NCBI RefSeq assembly: GCF_024979235.1
Contig: NZ_JANLCM010000002.1
Span: 310,001-374,000, forward strand
DNA length: 64,000 nt
Origin: Herbiconiux aconitum
GTDB lineage: Bacteria > Actinomycetota > Actinomycetes > Actinomycetales > Microbacteriaceae
Direction of reading: 5' to 3'
Each line of letters opens with the position of its first letter. Within the stretch, counting starts at the first letter, position 1. Positions 25,803 through 33,591 of this stretch are shown one piece after another. The notes under the pieces were generated by a model. It searched no databases. It was not told the origin of the DNA and saw nothing but the letters and a program-made list of their open reading frames with translations. The position numbers and the translations under genes are program-made.

Positions 25803-27422
25803 TCAGCGCCAGGTCGCGTCGAGCGCCAGCGTCCGGTTGCGGCCGAAAGCGGGCGGCATCGCGATCGTCGAGCGGTTGCCTCCTGTCTCCCAGCGTGCGG
25901 GTGGGGCACTGCCCGCGGTGACTGCCAGCTTCCATTCGAACCACGTTCCGAGCGGCACGGCGACCGATGCGGAAGATCTCCACGTCGGATAGCTCGCGGT
26001 GTCGGTGAGCAGGACGGGCCCTCCCGCGGCACGGCCCCAGTCTCCGAGTTGAGGGAGGCTACCGAGCACGCGGGCGTCTTCGCCGAAGCTGGTGTAGGTC
26101 GCGTGCGCCGTGAAGGTCACTTCTTGACTCGGCCAGCCGGGAAGCGAGGTGAGACGGCCGACGACTGTGGGGTAGTCGGACTCACCGTCGTCTCGAACGC
26201 TTTGGTCGGCGTACTGCGAGAGGAGCTCCATCCATCGTGCGAGGAATCGATCACCAGTGGCGCAGGAGTCTGCTCGTTCCGAGTCGATGAACAGCACGCT
26301 CTCGACGTTCTTCGATGTCGCCGTGGCCGTGCCGAGTGCGGATGTCGACCAGTTGGCGGAGTCGGCGATGACGCGCGGACAGCTCGCCCCCAGCACGGCG
26401 GCTTTCGTGTGCATCGACGCGTAGGTACCCCGTGCGTTGCGGGCCTCGTAGACGTGCACTCCGGCTGTGCGCAGGCGGTCTTCGGTCGAGTCGTTCGTCT
26501 CTCCTGCCTCGCCATCGGACTGGTTCTTGTCGGTGATGACGTAGACGGGTACTCCGGCGGAGGCCTTGGCGGTGAGCGTCGCGAGCAAGGTGTCACCGCC
26601 CGGCGCGGTGAAATCGCGAAGAGAGAAGACCATGAGGAGGATGAGATTCGACTCGCTCCTCAACCATTCGAGCATCTTGGCGCTCGTTCGTTGACCGGAC
26701 GCCTCCGGTGTGAAGAGCACATTGACCGGAGCCGCAGCGTCCCACGTGTTGGCGATCTTCCTGCTCTCGAGCACGGCGGAGTAGGCCGACGAGTATTTCG
26801 AGTAAAGCGCAGCGTCGCGGATTACCTGCAGGCCGTCGTCATTGAGTTGCCAACCCTCGGTGCTCGCGTTCTGCCCGCCGGTCAGGACGATCTTCGAGGC
26901 TGGGGTTTCGAAGAGCCGGGCTTTGAGGTGCATGAAACCGGAAGTCCGAATGCCCACGAGATTCGTGCTCACCTTGGTCGTCGAAGTCAGTTTTGCTTGA
27001 TCGTCGACGACGGTGAACCCCCGTCCGGCGAGGTACTCATCCGTGTCGAGCCAGGGGTAGGCCGGGTCGAGCTGTCGATAATCGACCAGAAGCTGGACGT
27101 AGACGCCGGCGTCGCGAGCGTCGGCCAATCGTGCCGCGATCTGCCGATCCGTGACGCTCATCACCTCGTAGCGGATGCGGAAGGGATTAGCGGCGTCAGT
27201 GTAGCTGTGCGCATCTCGTCGACGTTCAGCGATGACCTCGTCGATCAACTGGAGTTCTACGTCGAGTGTGGGGTCGTCGTGGGTGAAGAGTGTCGTCAGC
27301 GGGGCATCGAGGTCGAATGCGCGCGGAGCGGTGGCACCTGCCTGGGTCACACCGGCGCCGCATAGGACCCCCACCAGGCCCACCACGGCGGAGGCCGATA
27401 GTGCAAGTCGACGTAGACGCAT
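25803..27422 (-). CDS. Secreted phospholipase D-like protein with C-terminal starch-binding (CBM20) domain
   Basis: A 539-residue exported protein with a Sec signal peptide (LALSASAVVGLVGVLCGAG). Two HKD half-sites are seen: MHLKARLF...GGQNASTEG near residue 165-195, and MHTKAAVL...ADSANWSTS near 340-365. These place it in the PLD superfamily (phospholipase, nuclease or transferase). The last 95 residues form a CBM20-like domain with the right aromatics (GSLPQLGDWGRAAG, PLGTWFEWKLAV, RWETGGNRST). I set the start at ATG 27422, with GGAG seven bases upstream; GTG 27425 is possible. Third codon positions look less GC-biased than in the neighbours, and the promoter is AT-rich, so recent acquisition is possible. 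The substrate is unknown. Confidence 0.82.
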   Translation of the reverse strand: MRLRRLALSASAVVGLVGVLCGAGVTQAGATAPRAFDLDAPLTTLFTHDDPTLDVELQLIDEVIAERRRDAHSYTDAANPFRIRYEVMSVTDRQIAARLADARDAGVYVQLLVDYRQLDPAYPWLDTDEYLAGRGFTVVDDQAKLTSTTKVSTNLVGIRTSGFMHLKARLFETPASKIVLTGGQNASTEGWQLNDDGLQVIRDAALYSKYSSAYSAVLESRKIANTWDAAAPVNVLFTPEASGQRTSAKMLEWLRSESNLILLMVFSLRDFTAPGGDTLLATLTAKASAGVPVYVITDKNQSDGEAGETNDSTEDRLRTAGVHVYEARNARGTYASMHTKAAVLGASCPRVIADSANWSTSALGTATATSKNVESVLFIDSERADSCATGDRFLARWMELLSQYADQSVRDDGESDYPTVVGRLTSLPGWPSQEVTFTAHATYTSFGEDARVLGSLPQLGDWGRAAGGPVLLTDTASYPTWRSSASVAVPLGTWFEWKLAVTAGSAPPARWETGGNRSTIAMPPAFGRNRTLALDATWR

Positions 27423-27439
27423 CACAATTCTCCCGATTC

Positions 27440-27482
27440 ATATGAATATTACTCATATTAGTCGAAAGGAGGGATCTCACAA
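27440..27482 (-). promoter_or_regulatory. AT-rich promoter with nested palindromes before the PLD-CBM20 gene
   Basis: Read on the minus strand, TTGTGA (27477-27482) and TAATAT (27455-27460) are 16 bases apart. A 19-base inverted repeat (ATATGA, 7 bases, TCATAT; 27440-27458) and the overlapping perfect palindrome ATTCATATGAAT (27436-27447) cover the -10 and the start region. Such AT content stands out in this genome. The palindromes suggest a repressor or activator site. Confidence 0.55.
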
Positions 27483-27484
27483 GG

Positions 27485-28444
27485 TCAGGCGTGGAGGGTG
27501 GGGTTGAGTGTGACACCGGCGCCCGAGCGGGAGACCGCCTCGACCGCACCCGAGAGGGAATTGCGGCGGAACAGCAGGTTGGGCACCCCGGAGAGAGCGA
27601 CCGCCTTCACGATGCGGTTCTCCTCGTCGGCACCCGATCCGTCGATCAGCACCACCTTGGTGCCGGCCGTCACGTAGAGTCCGGCTTCCACCACCGAGTC
27701 GTCGCCGATCGAGATGCCGATGCCCGCGTTCGCGCCGAGCAGCGCCCGCCGCCCGATCGAGACGCGCTGCGTGCCGCCGCCGGAGAGGGTGCCCATGATC
27801 GAGGCGCCGCCGCCGATGTCGGAGCCGTCGCCCACCACGACGCCCTGCGAGATGCGCCCCTCCACCATCGAGGCGCCGAGCGTTCCGGCATTGAAGTTCA
27901 CGAACCCCTCGTGCATCACGGTCGTTCCCGGAGCGAGGTGGGCGCCGAGGCGCACCCGCGAGGCATCCGCGATGCGCACCTTCGGCGGGGTGACGTAGTC
28001 GAGCATGCGCGGGAACTTGTCGACGCCGTAGGCCTGGATGCCTTCCCGCTGCAGCAGGGGGCGCAGGCGGTCGAAGTCGTCCGGATGCACGGGGCCGGCG
28101 TTGGTCCACACCACGATCGGCAGGTGGCCGAAGAGGCCGTCGAGGTTCACGGAGTTGGGGGCGACGAGCAGGTGAGAGAGGAGATGGAGCCGCAAGTAAG
28201 CATCCGGGGTCGACTGCGGAGCGGCCGCCAGCTCGATCTCGACGGTCGCGATGTCGAAGGTCACGTTGCGCCGCGCATCCGGGTTGGCGAAGGCGACGAG
28301 CTCCTCGGGGCGGCGCCGGTCGTCCGGCGCGTGGCCGAGGGCCGGGGCCGGGTACCACGTGTCGAGCGCCGTGCCGTCGCCGGCGATCGTGGTGAGGCCG
28401 TTGCCCCAAGCGTGCGTGGGCGCGGTCAGTACTTCATCAGGCAT
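27485..28444 (-). CDS. dapD: 2,3,4,5-tetrahydropyridine-2,6-dicarboxylate N-succinyltransferase DapD
   Basis: A 319-residue trimeric acyltransferase of the actinobacterial DapD type. It transfers succinyl from succinyl-CoA to tetrahydrodipicolinate in lysine and peptidoglycan precursor synthesis. The N-terminal half reads AWGNGLTTIAGDGTALDTWY and GLFGHLPIVVWTNAGP. The C-terminal left-handed beta-helix shows hexapeptide turns (GTTVMHEGFVNFNAGTLGAS; VVGDGSDIGGGASIMG). Length is normal. It is divergent from dapE, with only 39 bases between the two starts, an arrangement also found in Mycobacterium. Confidence 0.96.
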   Translation of the reverse strand: MPDEVLTAPTHAWGNGLTTIAGDGTALDTWYPAPALGHAPDDRRRPEELVAFANPDARRNVTFDIATVEIELAAAPQSTPDAYLRLHLLSHLLVAPNSVNLDGLFGHLPIVVWTNAGPVHPDDFDRLRPLLQREGIQAYGVDKFPRMLDYVTPPKVRIADASRVRLGAHLAPGTTVMHEGFVNFNAGTLGASMVEGRISQGVVVGDGSDIGGGASIMGTLSGGGTQRVSIGRRALLGANAGIGISIGDDSVVEAGLYVTAGTKVVLIDGSGADEENRIVKAVALSGVPNLLFRRNSLSGAVEAVSRSGAGVTLNPTLHA

Positions 28445-28471
28445 GTCTCAAGCGTATTGGGCGGTGAACCC

Positions 28472-28484
28472 TAAACTTGTGGAA
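28472..28484 (+). promoter_or_regulatory. Leaderless promoter of dapE
   Basis: TAAACT (28472-28477) ends six bases before the ATG at 28484. The bases TTGTGGAATGTCTGCT around the start recur exactly at the PHP-domain gene (38904-38919), which has the same layout. Confidence 0.5.
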
Positions 28485-29629
28485 TGTCTGCTTTCGACCC
28501 CGCGCATCCGGTTCTCGATCTCACCGCGTCGTCGGTGGTGCTGACGCAGCAGATCTGCGACGTCGAGTCGGTGTCGGGCAACGAGGGGCTGCTGGCCGAT
28601 GCCATCGTGGCCGCGCTGGCGGATGCCGCCCACCTCGAGATCTTCCGCGACGGCGACACCATCGTGGCGCGCACGAACCTCGGTCGCTCCCAGCGCGTGG
28701 CGATCGCCGGGCACATCGACACCGTGCCGTTGAACGCGAACCTTCCCACCCGCTACGAGACGATCGACGGCGTCGACTACCTCTGGGGGCGCGGCACGGC
28801 CGACATGAAGGCGGGCACGGCGGTGCAGTTGAAGCTCGCCGCCGAGCTCGTCGCGCCCACGGTCGACATCACGTGGATGTGGTACGACCACGAGGAGGTC
28901 TCGAACGAGCTGAACGGCCTGACGCGGCTCGCCGCCAACCGGCCCGACCTCTTCGCCGCCGACTTCGCCATCCTCGGTGAACCGAGCAACAGCCAGGTCG
29001 AAGGCGGCTGCAACGGCAACCTGCGCGCCGAGATCCGCGCTTACGGGCTGCGGGCGCACTCGGCCCGCAGCTGGGTGGGCGACAACGCCATCCACAAGGC
29101 CGCCAGCATTCTCGACACCCTCGCGAACTACCAGGCGCGCGAGGTGGAGGTCGACGGCCTGGTCTACCGCGAGGGCTTGAACGCGGTCGGCATCAGTGGA
29201 GGTGTGGCAGGGAACGTCATCCCCGACGAGGTGATGGTGCACGTGAACTACCGCTTCGGCCCCAGCCGCTCGGGCGAGGAGGCGATCGCGCACATCCACG
29301 AACTCTTCGCGGGCTTCGACATCCGGATCGTCGACCTCGCCGAAGGCGCCCGCCCGGGGCTCGACGCGCCGCTCGCGCAACGCTTCCTGGCTGCAGTGGG
29401 GGGCGTGGCCAAACCGAAGTACGGCTGGACCGACGTCGCCCGCTTCTCGGCCATGGGAGTCCCGGCCGTGAATTACGGCCCCGGTGACCCGCTGAAGGCG
29501 CACGCCGACGACGAGCGGGTGAGCATCCAGCAGATCATCGACTGCGAAGCGGGCCTGCGTGCCTGGCTGAGCGACGGCGTCGACTCCAGCGTCGACGCCG
29601 ACCACCGCACCGACGCCGACACCCACTGA
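28484..29629 (+). CDS. dapE: Succinyl-diaminopimelate desuccinylase DapE
   Basis: A 381-residue M20-family di-zinc hydrolase. Metal and catalytic residues lie in IAGHIDTVPLN, WGRGTADMKAG, DHEEVSNELNGL and the C-terminal KAHADDERVSIQQI. It removes succinate from N-succinyl-LL-diaminopimelate to give LL-diaminopimelate. The last 15 residues are Asp-rich and not conserved (DSSVDADHRTDADTH). It stops eight bases before the GTG of the PIG-V-like gene. Confidence 0.95.
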   Translation: MSAFDPAHPVLDLTASSVVLTQQICDVESVSGNEGLLADAIVAALADAAHLEIFRDGDTIVARTNLGRSQRVAIAGHIDTVPLNANLPTRYETIDGVDYLWGRGTADMKAGTAVQLKLAAELVAPTVDITWMWYDHEEVSNELNGLTRLAANRPDLFAADFAILGEPSNSQVEGGCNGNLRAEIRAYGLRAHSARSWVGDNAIHKAASILDTLANYQAREVEVDGLVYREGLNAVGISGGVAGNVIPDEVMVHVNYRFGPSRSGEEAIAHIHELFAGFDIRIVDLAEGARPGLDAPLAQRFLAAVGGVAKPKYGWTDVARFSAMGVPAVNYGPGDPLKAHADDERVSIQQIIDCEAGLRAWLSDGVDSSVDADHRTDADTH

Positions 29630-29637
29630 GTCCGGCC

Positions 29638-30885
29638 GTGTCGCAGCAGCTCGCCCGCGCATCCGATGCGCAGCCGTCGCGCCCGGTGCGTTCGCGCCCG
29701 TCGCGTCTGCTGCTGCGCTACCGGATGACGCCGTGGTGGTTGCGGGTGATCGTCGTGTTCGCGCTCTCCCGACTGGTGACCACGATCATCGTGCTGCTGT
29801 TCGCGCGGGCCCAGGGCGCGAATCCGTGGACCGGACCGAACCCGCCCTACCTCAGCTACGCGGCGATCTGGGACGGCAACTGGTACAAGATCATCTCCTT
29901 CTACGGCTACCCCGCGCAGCTCCCGATCACGGCCGACGGGCACGTGGGCGAGAGCGCGTGGGCGTTCATGCCGGTCTACCCCTTCCTCGTCGGCGGCCTG
30001 CGTTTCGTCACCGGTGCTCGGTGGGAACTGATCGCCGTCATCGTCGCCGTGGCCTGCGCCCTGGGCGCAGCACTGGTCTTCTACCGATTGATGCGTCACG
30101 TGCTGAACGACTCGAACGCCGCGCTGTTCAGCGTGGTGTTGTTCTGCGTCGCGCCGCTTTCGCCCCTGTTCCAGTTCGCCTACGCCGAGTCGATGTCGCT
30201 TCTCCTGCTCGTCTCCGCCCTCTACCTCGTGGTGCGGCGCCGCTACGGCTGGGTATTTCCGATCGTCGCTGTGATGGCGCTCACCCGGCCGTCGGGGCTG
30301 GCGTTCGCCCTCTTCGTGGGGCTGCACCTCGTTCACCGCTTCCTGGTGCGTCGCACCGATCCCTTCCCGACGCGCGAGCGGGTGGTCACCGTGGCGCTCG
30401 CCGTCTTCAGCGGAGTCATGGGGCTGGTCTGGCCGCTGGTCGCCTGGATCGGCACCGGCTCGATGAGCGCCTACACCGACACCGAGCTCGCCTGGCGCTC
30501 CTCGTACATCGGCTACGGCGAGCTCGTGCCGTTCACGGCCTGGTTCCAGGGCGGGAACTGGTGGCTGGGGGAGCCGTGGGGCATCCTCGTGGTCGCGCTG
30601 CTGATCGTCGCCTTCGGAGTCTTCTTGTTCCTCGGCCCCGTGAAGCGGCTCGGAGTCGACCTGCGGCTCTGGCTCGCGAGCTACGCGCTCTACCTCCTGG
30701 CCGTGTTCTTTCCGCAGTCGAGCACCTTCCGCCTGCTCATGCCGTTGTTCCCGGCGCTCGGCGCGCTCGCCCTGCCACGCTCGAAGATCTACCGCATCGG
30801 GCTCGTGCTGGTGTGCATCGCCGGTCAAGTGGGGTGGATGGCCATCGCCTGGGGGGTCGACGGTCGCGACTGGACACCACCGTGA
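29638..30885 (+). CDS. PIG-V-like GT-C membrane glycosyltransferase
   Basis: A 415-residue integral membrane protein with about ten helices. After a 35-residue basic N-terminus it shows the PIG-V/GT-C pattern: YAAIWDGNWYKIISFYGYP (the acidic residue after helix 1), WAFMPVYPFLVGGLR and FQFAYAESMSLLLLV. This family uses polyprenyl-phosphate-mannose as donor at the outer face of the membrane. In Actinobacteria the acceptor is often unknown and may be a cell-wall glycan or a lipid. The start is GTG, eight bases after dapE, so it is probably cotranscribed. The exact substrate cannot be stated. Confidence 0.78.
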   Translation: MSQQLARASDAQPSRPVRSRPSRLLLRYRMTPWWLRVIVVFALSRLVTTIIVLLFARAQGANPWTGPNPPYLSYAAIWDGNWYKIISFYGYPAQLPITADGHVGESAWAFMPVYPFLVGGLRFVTGARWELIAVIVAVACALGAALVFYRLMRHVLNDSNAALFSVVLFCVAPLSPLFQFAYAESMSLLLLVSALYLVVRRRYGWVFPIVAVMALTRPSGLAFALFVGLHLVHRFLVRRTDPFPTRERVVTVALAVFSGVMGLVWPLVAWIGTGSMSAYTDTELAWRSSYIGYGELVPFTAWFQGGNWWLGEPWGILVVALLIVAFGVFLFLGPVKRLGVDLRLWLASYALYLLAVFFPQSSTFRLLMPLFPALGALALPRSKIYRIGLVLVCIAGQVGWMAIAWGVDGRDWTPP

Positions 30886-30990
30886 ACAGGGGCCGAACGT
30901 GCGGTTAAAGTGATATTCGACACCCGATGAGTTTCTTCACCCCTGGCGCATCGACGATAATGGACGTGGACACCACGAAAGGGGAGTTGA

Positions 30991-31164
30991 ATGGCCGCCA
31001 TGAAACCCAGGACCGGAGACGGACCGATGGAGGCAGTGAAAGAAGGACGCCTCATCATCGTGCGAGTGCCGCTGGAGGGCGGGGGGCGCCTCGTCGTCTC
31101 CGTCAACGACGCGGAGGCGAAAGAGCTTCACGACGCACTCGCAGGGGTGGTCAACCCCGCTTAG
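30991..31164 (+). CDS. DUF3117 small conserved protein
   Basis: A 57-residue protein. MAAMKPRTGDGPMEAVKEGR and VRVPLEGGGRLVVS match the conserved actinobacterial DUF3117 family almost residue for residue. GGGGAG (30981-30986) ends four bases before the ATG. The function is unknown. It is conserved in this position (between dapE and an O-methyltransferase) in other Actinobacteria, including M. tuberculosis as I recall it. A GATAAT at 30956-30961 may be its -10. Confidence 0.92.
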   Translation: MAAMKPRTGDGPMEAVKEGRLIIVRVPLEGGGRLVVSVNDAEAKELHDALAGVVNPA

Positions 31165-31177
31165 GCGAGTTTGCTCA

Positions 31178-31210
31178 CGACGACCTCGGTGCCTGGCACC
31201 GGGGTCGTCG
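31178..31210. terminator. Terminator hairpin after the DUF3117 gene
   Basis: A 14-bp stem (left arm 31178-31191, right arm 31197-31210, one T-G wobble) with a 5-base loop, followed by GCTTTAA. It starts 13 bases after the stop codon and also faces the end of the O-methyltransferase gene. Confidence 0.75.
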
Positions 31211-31266
31211 GCTTTAACGCGCGTTCATCGCGCCGGGCGCACGGCGTGTCTGGCCTGTGCCGCCGC

Positions 31267-31899
31267 TCAGGTGACGATCTTGGTGACCTGCAGCAGCCCG
31301 TCGCCGGCGGGGGAGAGCGCCACCAGCACGGCCTCGGATGCCGAGAGCTCGGTCACGAGAGTGCGGAAATCACCCACGGTGTCGCCGCGTTGCACCGGGT
31401 CGGCAACCTTGTCTTTCCAGAGCGCGTGCGGCACCAGCACGGTTCCGCCGCGGCGGACGAGCCGCAGAGCGTGCTCGACGTATTCGATGACGGAGGCGGC
31501 GTCAGCGTCGACCAGCACCAAGTCGTAGGAGTTCTCGTTCAGACGGGGGAGCACATCGCCGGCGCGACCGGTGATGAGACGGATGCGGTTCGCCGGCACT
31601 TTCGCTTCGAGCAGGGCCGCCCGGGCGACCTGCTGGTGTTCGAGCTCGATGTCGATGGAGGTGATGGTCGCATCCGGAGCACCTTTGAGCATCCAGAGCG
31701 CGGAGACGCCGAGCCCGGTACCGACCTCGACGATGGACTTCGCTGCCGTCGCCGCAGCGATCACGGCGAGCTGGCTCCCGATGGCGGGCGACACCGATTC
31801 GACCCCGACCTCGGACGCGTGCGAGCGCGCCGCGATGATCTGCGGGCTCTCGACGACGATGTCGTCGGCGTACTTCCAACTGGATTCTTTGCTTGACAC
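31267..31899 (-). CDS. SAM-dependent O-methyltransferase (class I, COMT-like)
   Basis: A 210-residue methyltransferase of the O-methyltransferase 3 family. The SAM-binding motif I reads VEVGTGLGVSALWML. ITSIDIELEHQ follows, with the acidic residue that binds the ribose, and DLVLVDADAASVIEY carries the metal-type Asp. I chose the GTG at 31899 because GGAGG lies about nine bases upstream and the conserved N-terminus (SSKESSWKYADDIVVES) begins there. The methyl acceptor is unknown. It is divergent from tatB. Confidence 0.9.
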   Translation of the reverse strand: MSSKESSWKYADDIVVESPQIIAARSHASEVGVESVSPAIGSQLAVIAAATAAKSIVEVGTGLGVSALWMLKGAPDATITSIDIELEHQQVARAALLEAKVPANRIRLITGRAGDVLPRLNENSYDLVLVDADAASVIEYVEHALRLVRRGGTVLVPHALWKDKVADPVQRGDTVGDFRTLVTELSASEAVLVALSPAGDGLLQVTKIVT

Positions 31900-31982
31900 G
31901 GTGGGCCTCCGTTGCCAGCTTAGGCAACCGCTCGCCCCGAGACGGGGAGCCACGCCCCACAGCCGGCTCACGGCGACAGCTG

Positions 31983-31995
31983 TATGATTTCAGAG
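31983..31995 (+). promoter_or_regulatory. Leaderless promoter of tatB
   Basis: TATGAT (31983-31988), a near-consensus -10, ends six bases before the GTG at 31995. No ribosome-binding site is seen. Confidence 0.55.
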
Positions 31996-32525
31996 TGTTC
32001 GGGTTGACCTTTGAGAAGCTGCTGCTGATCGGTGTGATCGCGGTCTTTTTGCTGGGCCCGGAACGTCTGCCGGGGTATGCGGCCAAGCTCGCGCAGCTGG
32101 TGCGCACCGTTCGCGACATGGCGAACGGCGCGAAAGACCGGATGCGCGACGAGATGGGCCCCGATTTCGACGACGTCGACTGGAAGAAGCTCGATCCGCG
32201 TCAATACGACCCGCGACGCATCATCCGTGAGGCGCTGCTCGACGAGGAGCCGACGACGCCGACCGTTCGTCCGGTGCCGCGTGAGCCGGGAACCGGGCGT
32301 CCGGAACCGGCGTATCTGCAGCACAAGGCGAAATCGGCCGGAGGGCCGGTGCCGGTCGTCGGTGCGGGGGCCGCAGGCACTGCGGCTGGTGCCGGCGCTG
32401 CGGCTGCGGCTACGGCCGGATCGGCGGCTGCGGCCACTGCCGAGGGAGCCGAGACCCCGGTGCAGGTTGAAGCCGCGGGTGGGCCCACCGATGCCGCCAC
32501 GGTCTACGATTCCGAAGCCACCTGA
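31995..32525 (+). CDS. tatB: Sec-independent translocase subunit TatB
   Basis: A 176-residue membrane-anchored Tat component. It starts VFGLTFEKLLLIGVIAVFLL, the N-terminal helix of TatB. The conserved GPERLPGYAAKLAQLVRTVR amphipathic helix follows. An acidic region and an Ala-rich low-complexity tail make up the last 90 residues. The frame is open upstream, but the added 34 residues have no TatB character. TatB recognises twin-arginine signals with TatC; the EfeB peroxidase in this window is a likely client. No tatA or tatC lies nearby. Confidence 0.93.
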   Translation: MFGLTFEKLLLIGVIAVFLLGPERLPGYAAKLAQLVRTVRDMANGAKDRMRDEMGPDFDDVDWKKLDPRQYDPRRIIREALLDEEPTTPTVRPVPREPGTGRPEPAYLQHKAKSAGGPVPVVGAGAAGTAAGAGAAAAATAGSAAAATAEGAETPVQVEAAGGPTDAATVYDSEAT

Positions 32526-32536
32526 GTCGTTCGGCG

Positions 32537-32608
32537 CGGAGTTCTCCACGTGTGGGCGCAACCGACGCCGCAGAGGGTCACGGTGGCGGCGACGTTTGGA
32601 GAAGTCCG
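32537..32608. repeat. 72-bp inverted-repeat element, copy A
   Basis: The element fills most of the gap between tatB and a convergent lipoprotein gene. Its right arm (32592-32608) is the reverse complement of CGGACTTCTCCAAACGT; its left arm (32537-32551) is the shorter match CGGAGTTCTCCACGT. A second copy of exactly the same length lies at 49966-50037, also between convergent genes. After reversing this copy, the two match at 49 of 72 positions. Confidence 0.75.
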
Positions 32609-32613
32609 GGCGA

Positions 32614-33591
32614 TCAGCCTGCGGGAGCAGGGGCGAACCCGCAGTGCGCCGCGATGAAGTCGTAGAGGGCGAGCCTCAGGGCGTCACTCGAGGGCACGGA
32701 CACCGTGCCCGAGGGGCCGCCTGCCACGTCGAGCACCACCGGCAGGAAGGTTCCGCGCTTGTCTTCGGCGATCGCGTGCGGGTCGCAGCGGGCCGGCACC
32801 GCGTCGAGCGTGAACTCGCGCGGCGCATCACCGCCCGTCACGGTGGCGTCGAGCGGCCAGGTGGTGCCCTCGGCGGGCGCGAGCAGGATCGTGAATCGGG
32901 CCTCGTCGAGGTGGAGCTCGCCCTTTCCGTCGGCCGGATCGACCTGCAGCCTCAGGTGCGCGACCGAGGCATCGCCCGCTCCGGTCACCTCGAGAGTGTC
33001 GTCCAAGGTCAGCGCGGCCACGCCAGCCACGGCCTCGTCGAGGCAGTCCTCCCCGGCGATCCGCGGGAGCACGCCGAACGGATCGGAGGGCTGCCCGGTC
33101 ACCACGCGGGTGGTACCGGATGCGTCGGCGATCGTGAGCGTGAGGGTCGGCTCCGTCGCATCCGGAGTCGGGCACACCGCTGCCGGGAGTTGCACGGGCA
33201 GATAGCGCGTCAGCCCGGCCGGCACCTCTGTCGATGCCGCCTTCGACCACGCCACCGGCTCGGCGAATTGCGGGGACTCGAACCGGGCGCCCAGAACCGC
33301 CAGCGGCCCTGCACCCTCGTTCGTGACTGAGAGCTGCATCACCCGCTTGGCGTAGTCGGGCCGATTCTGCAGGATGGCCAGCCCGACCCCGTCGACGACG
33401 GTCGGAGGCGCCGGTGTCGACGCCCCGGTCGACGCGCTCGTGGTGCGGGTCGGTTGTGGCGAGGCGGTGGGACCGCCCGACCCGGCGCATCCGGAGACCG
33501 CCGACGACGCGGCGAGCAGGATGCCGGCGAGCACGCCCGACCCCGCCCGCCGAGTGCGGGTGAACGGCCGGGCGGCGCGCGGCGCGGTCAT
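32614..33591 (-). CDS. Predicted lipoprotein of unknown function
   Basis: A 325-residue protein with a basic N-terminus, a hydrophobic stretch (GVLAGILLAASSAV) and a lipobox-type VSGC at the signal end. A Ser/Thr/Pro-rich linker then leads to a beta-rich body. I do not recognise a named domain. Segments such as GAGPLAVLGARFESPQF look like immunoglobulin-like beta strands. It has four Cys residues after the lipidation site, probably forming disulfides. The gene start overlaps the mrp stop as ATGA, so it is the last gene of the MgtE-N, DUF1003, mrp operon. A surface or cell-wall role is an inference. Confidence 0.8.
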   Translation of the reverse strand: MTAPRAARPFTRTRRAGSGVLAGILLAASSAVSGCAGSGGPTASPQPTRTTSASTGASTPAPPTVVDGVGLAILQNRPDYAKRVMQLSVTNEGAGPLAVLGARFESPQFAEPVAWSKAASTEVPAGLTRYLPVQLPAAVCPTPDATEPTLTLTIADASGTTRVVTGQPSDPFGVLPRIAGEDCLDEAVAGVAALTLDDTLEVTGAGDASVAHLRLQVDPADGKGELHLDEARFTILLAPAEGTTWPLDATVTGGDAPREFTLDAVPARCDPHAIAEDKRGTFLPVVLDVAGGPSGTVSVPSSDALRLALYDFIAAHCGFAPAPAG

